This document shows positions 57,706-64,000 of a stretch of 64,000 nucleotides of DNA, one piece after another (the first letter of the stretch is position 1; every line of letters begins with the position of its first letter). Origin of the DNA: DATKBT01 sp035546295 (GTDB taxonomy: Bacteria; Acidobacteriota; Thermoanaerobaculia; Multivoradales; Multivoraceae); contig DATKBT010000030.1 of assembly GCA_035546295.1 (NCBI GenBank), forward strand, positions 62,001 to 126,000. Direction: 5' to 3'. Below the pieces are notes generated by a model that ran no database searches, was not told the DNA's origin, and was given only the letters and a program-made list of their open reading frames with translations. The position numbers and the translations under genes were made by a program.

Positions 57706-58132
57706 GCAGGCGCTGCGCGAAGGGCTGATCCTGACCTGACGGTCGTCTCGTCCCTCCCGCGCCTTTTCCTGACGCCCTACCCCCGAAGTGCGGGGAGAGC
57801 TCCTTAACGAAGTGACCTTTCTCGAGGGCGGGATGCGGTCGGTGGCGCCACTCTGACGGGTGGGGCCGCCCGAAGTCCCAGCAGGCATCGAGTCAGGCCT
57901 TTCGCCTTTCAGGGACGCGTAGCTGCAGAGCGACGTGGTGTCTCCCGCCGGTCTCCGGTCTTTCGAGGCCGGAGCGGTGCAGACCGCTCCAGGGGCGGAG
58001 GTCCGTTCGGAACCGAGAACGGCCTTCGACGAGGCTCCAACAGAGCCGAGACGGGAGGTATCCGCGCGAGCCCGTGCACAGCGCAGGCAGCGGTCCAGTC
58101 CCGAGAACAAGGAATCTAGAGTCCAAGGAATC
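57706..58132 (+). promoter_or_regulatory. long structured 5' leader of the RNA helicase gene
   Basis: A 427-base non-coding stretch upstream of the helicase ATG. It contains a 9-bp hairpin with a TTCG tetraloop (CTCCGGTCT-TTCG-AGGCCGGAG) and directly after it an 8-bp hairpin with a GCAG loop (GGAGCGGT-GCAG-ACCGCTCC), both around 57950-57995. A CCCC/CGGGG hairpin lies near 57781-57795. RNA helicases are often regulated through structured leaders that they unwind themselves. Whether that holds here is inference. AAGGA at 58125-58129 is the ribosome binding site. Confidence 0.5.
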
Positions 58133-59944
58133 ATGAGAAGAACAAACGATCACGAATCGACGTCCAGCTCCCCGACAACCTCGGCATCCCGACCGCAAGA
58201 GCGCCAGCGTCGCCGGCGCAACCGCGGCGGCGGCCTCACCAGCGCGGCTTCGCCTGGTGATCGCGCCAAGGCGCGCCCCGACGGTGGCGGCCGAGACCTG
58301 TCGAGGACTCCGCCCGCCGTCCCCACGGCGGAGCGCCCCGCTGCCGTGAGCGATGAGGGCGGCCGGTCGCGGAGCTTCGACGAGCTCGGTCTCGCGCCGG
58401 CCCTGCTGCGCGCCGTCGACGACACCGGCTACGACGAGCCGACCCCGATCCAGCTCCAGGCGATCCCGCCGGGTCTCGCCGGCCGCGACATCCTCGGGTG
58501 TGCGCAGACCGGCACCGGCAAGACCGCGGCCTTCGCACTCCCCATCCTGCAGCGGCTCGCCGAGGGCCCCCGCAGCGGGGGCGGCATCCGCGCCCTGATC
58601 CTGGCGCCGACCCGCGAGCTCGCGGCCCAGATCGCGGCCAGCTTCGAGCGCTATGGCCGGCGCACCGGACTGCGCACGACGGTGGTCTTCGGCGGCGTCT
58701 CCAAGCGACCGCAGACGGCGGAGCTGCGCCGCGGCGTCGACGTCCTGGTCGCCACGCCGGGCCGCCTCCTCGACCTGATGTCAGACCGGGCGCTCTCGCT
58801 CGCATCGGTCGAGGTCCTGGTGCTCGACGAGGCCGACCGTATGCTCGACATGGGCTTCATCCACGACGTGCAGCGCGTGGTGCGCGCGATCCCGCGCGAC
58901 CGGCAGACGATGCTGTTCTCGGCGACCCTGCCGGAGGAGATCCGCGACCTCGCCGCCGACGTTCTGCGCGAGCCGGTGCGGGTCGCCGTCACGCCGGTGG
59001 CCTCGACGGTCGAGGCCACCGAGCAGACCGTCTTCGCGGTCGACAAGCAGGACAAGCTGAGCCTGCTGCTGACCCTGCTCCAGGAGCCGTCGATGGAGCG
59101 CGTCCTGGTGTTCACGCGGACCAAGCACGGCGCCGACAAGGTGGCCAAGAAGCTGGTGCGCGCCGGCGTCGAGACGGCGGCGCTGCACGGAAACAAGTCG
59201 CAGGGCGCCCGCGAGCGCGCGCTCGAGGGCTTCAAGCGGGGACGCACGCGGGTCATCGTGGCGACCGACATCGCTGCTCGCGGGCTCGACGTCAAGGGGC
59301 TGACCCACGTCGTCAATCACGACATCCCCAACGAGCCCGAGACCTACGTTCACCGGATCGGCCGCACCGGCCGGGCCGGTGCGGTCGGCGTCGCGCTCTC
59401 CTTCTGCGCTCCGGAGGAGCGTGACTTCCTGAGCGCGATCGAGCGCCTCACGCGGCGGCGGCTCGATCGCGTCGAGCTCCCGTCCCTGATCGAGGTGCCG
59501 CTGGCGCCAGCTCCCTCCCGGCCGGTGTCACGGCCCGCCGCCCGAGCGAACGGCGCGAACGACGCGAGGTCGAACCGTGGCGCCGAGGGCGGCGCTCGCC
59601 GGCGGCGGCGAGATCGTCCGACGCGAGCGGCCGAGGGCCGCGATGCGGCGGCGGAGCGACGGCGTGACCGGCGCGGCGAGGGTCGCTCCGAAGCGCCCGC
59701 CGCCAGTCCGGCCCGATCCGATCGGGTCCGATCGGATCGGGGCCGAGGCGAGGGCGCCGGCGCCGACCGTGGCGGCGCCGAGCGCGCGCCGGCAGCCCCG
59801 CGGCGGCCGAGAGGCGCCCGGGGCTCCCAGGCGGCCGCCGTCTCGCCGAAGCCGGCGACGCCTGGCAAGGCTGCCAAGCCCTGGTGGCAGCAGGCGCAGG
59901 AGTCGGCCGGCGGCGGGCGACGTCGCTCTCGCGGCGCCGCCTGA
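58133..59944 (+). CDS. DEAD-box RNA helicase, RhlE-like
   Basis: A 603-residue helicase. All core motifs are present: Q motif (YDEPTPIQLQAIPPGL), motif I (AQTGTGKTAAF), Ia (PTRELAAQ), DEAD (VLDEADRMLDMGF), SAT (FSATLPEEI), and the second half with VATDIAARGLDVKGLTHVVN and HRIGRTGRAG. The N-terminal 90 and C-terminal 200 residues are low-complexity, rich in Arg, Gly and Ala (RRRRRDRPTR, GGGRRRSRGAA), which should bind RNA nonspecifically. It unwinds structured RNA in ribosome assembly or cold response. ATG 58133 follows an AAGGA site. Confidence 0.94.
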   Translation: MRRTNDHESTSSSPTTSASRPQERQRRRRNRGGGLTSAASPGDRAKARPDGGGRDLSRTPPAVPTAERPAAVSDEGGRSRSFDELGLAPALLRAVDDTGYDEPTPIQLQAIPPGLAGRDILGCAQTGTGKTAAFALPILQRLAEGPRSGGGIRALILAPTRELAAQIAASFERYGRRTGLRTTVVFGGVSKRPQTAELRRGVDVLVATPGRLLDLMSDRALSLASVEVLVLDEADRMLDMGFIHDVQRVVRAIPRDRQTMLFSATLPEEIRDLAADVLREPVRVAVTPVASTVEATEQTVFAVDKQDKLSLLLTLLQEPSMERVLVFTRTKHGADKVAKKLVRAGVETAALHGNKSQGARERALEGFKRGRTRVIVATDIAARGLDVKGLTHVVNHDIPNEPETYVHRIGRTGRAGAVGVALSFCAPEERDFLSAIERLTRRRLDRVELPSLIEVPLAPAPSRPVSRPAARANGANDARSNRGAEGGARRRRRDRPTRAAEGRDAAAERRRDRRGEGRSEAPAASPARSDRVRSDRGRGEGAGADRGGAERAPAAPRRPRGARGSQAAAVSPKPATPGKAAKPWWQQAQESAGGGRRRSRGAA

Positions 59945-60139
59945 CCCGGCGGCTCGTCGACCCGCACAGGAGGCCTTCGGAGCGGACGGATCGCCGGGAG
60001 TCGCGGTTTCGTCCGCTCTACGACGGGTCCGGTCCGCTCCGGCTTCGTTCGCGAGTCGGGACCACCCGTCGTGAGCAGCGCGCGATTCGATCCCGCCCGA
60101 GCGGGCCGCCCGGAGCCTCCTCACGAGTAGCATCTTCGG

Positions 60140-63100
60140 ATGGTGAGCGGCGAACCGCGGGCCCGGCTCAGCGTCGACGGCGTCGAGAGCGACGAGCACG
60201 CGCGGGCTCTCCTCGACCTCGTGCGCGGGCTCGCCGTCGAGCTGCGCCCAGACCTGTCGCGGCGGGAGGTGCGTCTCGACAGCTCGCTCGAGCGCGAGCT
60301 TGGGCTCGACAGCCTGTCCAGGGTCGAGCTGGTGCAGCGCCTCGAGCAGCGGTTCGGGGGGCTCGCCCTGGCCGAGGAGGAGGTCATGGTGGCCGAGACG
60401 CCCGCCGACCTGCTCGCACTCGTGCGCTCGGGCGCCGTGGCGCGGCCGCCGACTCCGGACCGCGCGCTGCGCCGCCTCGACGCCGAGCCCGAAGCGGGCC
60501 GCCTTCGGGGCGCCGGCGTGAGCGGGCATCGCCGGCCGGTCGCACGCGCGCCGGAGCGCGCCCGCACCCTGGTCGAGGTGCTCGAGTGGCACGCCGACCG
60601 CCATCCCGAGCGCCTTCACGTCCTGCTCCACGAGGACGATCGGACCGTTTCCGAGCTGAGCTACGGTCGGCTCCTCGAGTCCGCCCGCGAGGTCGCCGCC
60701 GGGCTCGCCGAGCGCGGGATCGAGCCTGGCCAGCCGGTCGCCGTGATGCTGCCGACCAGCCTCGACTACTTCGCGAGCTTCTACGGCATCCTGCTGCTCG
60801 GAGCGATTCCGGTGCCGCTCTACCCGCCGGTTCGTCCCAGCCAGCTCGAGGACCACCTGCGCCGGCAGGTGCGGATCCTCCAGAACTGCCAGGCACGCCT
60901 GCTCGTCACCGTGCCCGAGGCGCGGATGCTGGCCCGCATCCTCGAGGCCCAGGTTCCGACCCTGCGCGGCATCGCCACCGTCGGCGATCTGCGCCGCCCC
61001 GGCGAGAGGGGACCCTGGCACGCCCACGGCGAGGAGGAGATCGCTTTCCTCCAGTACACCTCGGGCAGCACCGGCGAGCCCAAGGGCGTCGTGCTCTCGC
61101 ACCGTAACCTGCTCGCCAACGTCCGCGCCATCCTCGACTGGCTCGAGATCACTTCCGAGGATCGCTGCGTGAGCTGGCTGCCGCTCTACCACGACATGGG
61201 GCTGATCGGCGCCGGCATGGGCAGCCTCTACGGCGCCTTCCCGCTGGTCCTGATGTCGCCGCTCTCCTTCCTGTCCCGGCCGGTCCGTTGGCTCGAGCGA
61301 ATCGGCGAGCACCGGGGCACCGTCGCCGCCGGCCCGAACTTCGCGTACGAGCTCTGCTCGAGCAAGATCCGCGACGAGGAGCTCGAGGGGCTCGATCTGT
61401 CGACGTGGAGGCTCGCCCTCAACGGCGCCGAGGCGGTGCTGCCGGCGACCCTCGAGCGCTTCGCCGAGCGCTTTGCGCCGGTGGGCTTCCGGCGGGAGGC
61501 CTGGCTCCCGGTCTACGGGCTCGCCGAGAGCTCGCTCGGCGTCGCCTTCCCGCCCGCCGGCAGGGGGCCCAGGATCGACCGGGTCCGGCGCGTAGCGCTG
61601 GCCGCGGGAATCGCCGAGCCGGTCGATCGGCGGAGCTGGGACGAGCCCGGCGACGGCGTCATCGGTCAGTCCGGCAGAGGGTCGAGGAGCGTCCGCGAGA
61701 TGCCCGCCACAGAGATGCTCGACACAGAGATGCCCGACACAGCGATGCTCGACACAGAGCGGAGCGGGCGAAGCGCCGCGCGCGAGGATCGCGCCCCGGC
61801 CGCCGAGGACGATCGCGCGTGCGTCGTCGAGCTGCCGTCCTGCGGCATGCCGCTCGCCGGTCACGAGATCCGGGTCGCCGACGAGCGCGGTCGCGAGCAT
61901 CCGGAGCGCGTCGTGGGCCGCATCCAGTTCCGGGGTCCCTCGGCTTCGCGCGGCTACTACCGCAACCCCGAGGCGACCCGTCGGTTGTTCGACGGCGATT
62001 GGCTGCAGTCGGGGGACCTCGGCTACGTCGCCGACGGCGAGCTCTACGTCACCGGACGCGAGAAGGACCTGATCATCCGCTCGGGACGCAACCTGTCGCC
62101 AGAGGAGATCGAGGAGGCGACCGGCGCGGTCGAGGGGGTGCGGCCGGGATGCGTCGCCGCCTTCGGACTCGCCGCAACCTCCGGCGGGGAGACCGGGACC
62201 GAGCGGCTCGTCGTCGTCGCCGAGACCCGCGCCGCGAGCGAAAGCGAGCGCGACGCGATCCAACAGCGGATCCTCGGCGCGGTCGCCGACCGCGTGGGGG
62301 TGGCGCCCGACGAGGTGGTGTTGGCGACGCCCGGCACGGTGCTCAAGACCTCGAGCGGCAAGATCCGGCGCTCGACGATGCGCGAGCTCTACTCGCGCCG
62401 CGCGCTCTCGAGCCGGCGTGCCGGCGTGCTCCGGCAGACGACGGCGCTCGCGCTCGCCAGCGTGATTCCGGCGCTGCGCCAGATGCTGCGAGGAGCTGCG
62501 CGGCGGGTCTACACGCTCTGGGTCTACTCCTGCTTCGTGCTGGTCGGCCTGCCGTTGTGGATCGTCTCGGCGGCGCTGCCCGGGCTCGGGGTGCGTCAGG
62601 CTGCCCTGCGCGCCTCGGCGCGGCTGATGGTCCGCCTCGCGTTCGTTCGCTTCCGCGCCCGCGGGCTCGAGCACGTGCCCGCCCTCGGCGCCGCCGTGAT
62701 CGCCGCCAATCACACGAGCTACAGCGACGTGATCTTCCTGGTCGCGGCGCTTCCGCCCGGCTCCCGCTTCATCGCCAAGCGGGAGTGGGCGCGCGTCCTG
62801 CCGGTCCGCTGGCTCTTCGAGCGCGCCGGCTGCGTCTTCGTCGAGCGCTTCGACCCGAAGCGCAGCGCCGAGGACGCCGAACAGATCCTCGAGCTGCTGC
62901 GCGCCGGGGACCGGCTGGTGGTCTTCCCGGAGGGGACCTTCAGCCGCCGGCCCGGCCTCCTGCCCTTTCGCATGGGGGCGTTCCGCCACGCCGCGCAGAC
63001 CGGGACTCCCGTGATCCCGGCCGTGCTGCGCGGCCCTCGTTCCCTGATGCGCGACAAGCAGCTCCTGCTCCATCGGCGCGCGGTCTCGCTGGCCGTCCTC

Positions 63101-63226
63101 GAGCCGGTCGCGCCGCGCGCCGCCGACTGGCAGGCGGCGCTGGCGCTGCGCGACGAGGTACGCGCCGCGATCCTGGCGCGCTGCGGCGAGCCCGATCTGG
63201 CTGCGGTCAGCGAACGGCCGGAGTGA
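60140..63226 (+). CDS. ACP - fatty acyl-AMP ligase - lysophospholipid acyltransferase fusion
   Basis: A 1028-residue multidomain enzyme. Residues about 20-100: acyl carrier domain with phosphopantetheine Ser58 in ELGLDSLSRVEL. About 140-750: acyl-AMP ligase, with phosphate loop QYTSGSTGEPKGVVLS, PLYHDMGLIG and DWLQSGDLGYVADGELYVTG, and Lys in TSSGKIRRSTM. About 790-1010: PlsC-type acyltransferase with NHTSYSD (His-x4-Asp) and FPEGTFSRRPG. It could activate an acyl chain, load it onto its own carrier and place it on a lipid. An in-frame 15-bp tandem array encodes EMPAT/EMLDT units at about residues 520-540. Confidence 0.9.
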   Translation: MVSGEPRARLSVDGVESDEHARALLDLVRGLAVELRPDLSRREVRLDSSLERELGLDSLSRVELVQRLEQRFGGLALAEEEVMVAETPADLLALVRSGAVARPPTPDRALRRLDAEPEAGRLRGAGVSGHRRPVARAPERARTLVEVLEWHADRHPERLHVLLHEDDRTVSELSYGRLLESAREVAAGLAERGIEPGQPVAVMLPTSLDYFASFYGILLLGAIPVPLYPPVRPSQLEDHLRRQVRILQNCQARLLVTVPEARMLARILEAQVPTLRGIATVGDLRRPGERGPWHAHGEEEIAFLQYTSGSTGEPKGVVLSHRNLLANVRAILDWLEITSEDRCVSWLPLYHDMGLIGAGMGSLYGAFPLVLMSPLSFLSRPVRWLERIGEHRGTVAAGPNFAYELCSSKIRDEELEGLDLSTWRLALNGAEAVLPATLERFAERFAPVGFRREAWLPVYGLAESSLGVAFPPAGRGPRIDRVRRVALAAGIAEPVDRRSWDEPGDGVIGQSGRGSRSVREMPATEMLDTEMPDTAMLDTERSGRSAAREDRAPAAEDDRACVVELPSCGMPLAGHEIRVADERGREHPERVVGRIQFRGPSASRGYYRNPEATRRLFDGDWLQSGDLGYVADGELYVTGREKDLIIRSGRNLSPEEIEEATGAVEGVRPGCVAAFGLAATSGGETGTERLVVVAETRAASESERDAIQQRILGAVADRVGVAPDEVVLATPGTVLKTSSGKIRRSTMRELYSRRALSSRRAGVLRQTTALALASVIPALRQMLRGAARRVYTLWVYSCFVLVGLPLWIVSAALPGLGVRQAALRASARLMVRLAFVRFRARGLEHVPALGAAVIAANHTSYSDVIFLVAALPPGSRFIAKREWARVLPVRWLFERAGCVFVERFDPKRSAEDAEQILELLRAGDRLVVFPEGTFSRRPGLLPFRMGAFRHAAQTGTPVIPAVLRGPRSLMRDKQLLLHRRAVSLAVLEPVAPRAADWQAALALRDEVRAAILARCGEPDLAAVSERPE
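61697..61756 (+). repeat. 15-bp in-frame tandem repeat inside the ligase gene, 4 units
   Basis: Units gagatgcccgccaca, gagatgctcgacaca, gagatgcccgacaca and gcgatgctcgacaca at 61697-61711, 61712-61726, 61727-61741 and 61742-61756. Each encodes five residues (EMPAT, EMLDT, EMPDT, AMLDT). They lie in a low-similarity insert between the two halves of the ligase domain, so copy-number change would not break the frame. Confidence 0.93.
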
Positions 63227-63305
63227 GGGCGCGGCCGTAGTGACCGTCCGCTCGCGATCGAGGAACAGCGGTCGATCAGGAGCGGAAGTCCGCGTCCGTG
63301 GCGAA

Positions 63306-63381
63306 CGCGACGAAGTGCGCGCCGCGATCCTGGGGTGCTGCGGAGAGCATGATCTCGCCGCGTGGCGAGCGGGCGGAGTGA
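63306..63381 (+). pseudogene. partial duplicate of the ligase gene's 3' end
   Basis: This stretch repeats the last codons and stop of the preceding gene. CGCGACGAAGTGCGCGCC at 63306 matches CGCGACGAGGTACGCGCC at 63149, and both run on to a CGGAGTGA stop (63226 and 63381) at roughly 80 percent identity. It encodes RDEVRAAILGCCGEHDLAA against RDEVRAAILARCGEPDLAA in the gene. It is a remnant with no start of its own, left by a duplication or a deletion between repeats. Confidence 0.75.
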
Positions 63382-63511
63382 CGTTTCGCGGCCGCCGTCT
63401 CGCCGTGCCGACAGACGGTTGGGCCGCGCCGGCGCCGTCGTCTTCGCCCAGGGCGCCCTCCGCCACCTCGTACGTGCTGCTCCTGGACCGAGACCCTGGT
63501 AGCATTCTCGA

Positions 63512-64000
63512 ATGGCGCGACCCATCGGCACAGGCCATATCTCCTTCGGGTTGGTCTCGATCCCCTGCAAGCTCTACCCCTCCGCCGAGAGCTCGGCGTC
63601 GATCCGCTTCAACATGCTCGACTCCGAGGACAACTCGCGGGTCAAGCAGCAGTACTACAACCCGAACACCGGCGAGATCGTGCCGCGCGAGCGGATGGTG
63701 AAGGGCTACGAGTTCGCCAAGGGGCAGTACGTGACCTTCACCGACGAGGAGATCAAGGAGCTCCTCGAGAAGGCCTCGCCTTCGATCGACATCACGGAGT
63801 TCGTGCCGCTCTCCGAGGTCGACCCGATCTACTACGACAAGGCCTACTACCTCGGCCCCGAGACCGGAGGGGAGCGCGCCTACAAGCTGCTCGCCACCGC
63901 GATGCGCGAGACCGAGCGCTGCGCGCTCGCCAAGTACGCGGCGCGCGGCAAGCAGTACCTGGTGCTGCTGCGCCCCTACGAGGAGGGGCTGATCATGCAG
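63512..64000 (+). CDS. ku: Ku protein, N-terminal part (runs off the window)
   Basis: 163 residues are visible from ATG 63512, reading MARPIGTGHISFGLVSIPCK, then FNMLDSEDNSRVKQQYYN, EIVPRERMVKGYEFAKGQYV and YYLGPETGGERAYKLL, the core Ku fold. Bacterial Ku is a homodimer that encircles broken DNA ends and recruits LigD, whose gene is at 54719-57391. The remaining part of the gene lies past the window edge. The start codon fits Ku proteins exactly; a weak GTAGCAT upstream is the only signal nearby. Confidence 0.96.
   Translation, partial: MARPIGTGHISFGLVSIPCKLYPSAESSASIRFNMLDSEDNSRVKQQYYNPNTGEIVPRERMVKGYEFAKGQYVTFTDEEIKELLEKASPSIDITEFVPLSEVDPIYYDKAYYLGPETGGERAYKLLATAMRETERCALAKYAARGKQYLVLLRPYEEGLIMQ

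Noticed and set aside
59528..63538. Very long antisense frame over the helicase and ligase genes
   Set aside because: No recognisable domain, and both genes on the opposite strand are certain.
63240..63701. A frame overlapping the start of ku
   Set aside because: It shares only the duplicated ligase tail and otherwise reads as Arg/Ser-rich noise; Ku in the other frame is unmistakable.

Overview
This is a very GC-rich bacterial chromosome segment packed with genes on both strands. It carries no ribosomal RNA or tRNA gene, no phage module and no complete insertion sequence that I can see. Two long MacB-like permeases of the type common in Acidobacteriota, a tail of the FESGD..W type, a periplasmic/outer-membrane cell plan and the general gene mix suggest an acidobacterial relative, perhaps class Thermoanaerobaculia. 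That placement is inference and not certain.

Layout. 1-3250: the end of an enoyl-CoA hydratase, an ECF sigma factor / membrane protein / PDZ protein operon, and a histidine phosphatase. 3251-3804: a large structured repeat. 3805-7700: glycyl-tRNA synthetase, an alkyltransferase-like DNA repair protein and HMG-CoA synthase. 7780-16820: an LCAT-like lipase, an SspB-like ClpXP adaptor, a beta-propeller protein, a VanZ-like membrane protein, a YbdK-type carboxylate-amine ligase, gamma-glutamyltransferase and a GAF-GGDEF protein. 16843-17055: second copy of the repeat. 17063-24209: GlnE with an ACT domain, an MFS transporter and two coupled SPFH proteins. 24242-24453: third copy of the repeat. 24578-33043: a frameshifted glycine-rich CSLREA protein, a 2OG-Fe(II) oxygenase, a permease, ornithine carbamoyltransferase, a second GGDEF protein and a GNAT protein. 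33393-40291: a second permease, another beta-propeller, an aminotransferase, a STAS protein and a phosphatase-acetyltransferase fusion. 40383-47957: glycolate oxidase glcDEF, an AsmA-like protein and an unusual M20 peptidase. 48053-50561: a small MITE-like element, then a CoA-transferase / HMG-CoA-lyase pair. 50679-64000: an outer-membrane barrel, a penicillin-acylase-family lipoprotein, DNA ligase D, an RNA helicase with a structured leader, an ACP-ligase-acyltransferase fusion, and the start of Ku.

How the parts work together. LigD and Ku form a bacterial end-joining pair about 6 kb apart. glcDEF is a complete glycolate dehydrogenase. GlnE controls glutamine synthetase. Two GGDEF proteins, the sigma-factor operon and the STAS protein provide signalling. 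Acyl-CoA chemistry recurs: hydratase, HMG-CoA synthase, HMG-CoA lyase, class III CoA-transferase and acyl-AMP ligase.

The most unusual feature is a dispersed intergenic element of about 212-270 bp present three times (3303-3572, 16843-17055, 24242-24453). It has a long-range helix, a covarying TT-loop hairpin and a 16-17 bp terminal stem that can alternatively refold as a small local hairpin. It looks like an undescribed structured RNA or a non-autonomous mobile element. Alongside it are seven unrelated arrays of 12-, 15- or 19-bp tandem repeats, two of them in frame with genes.
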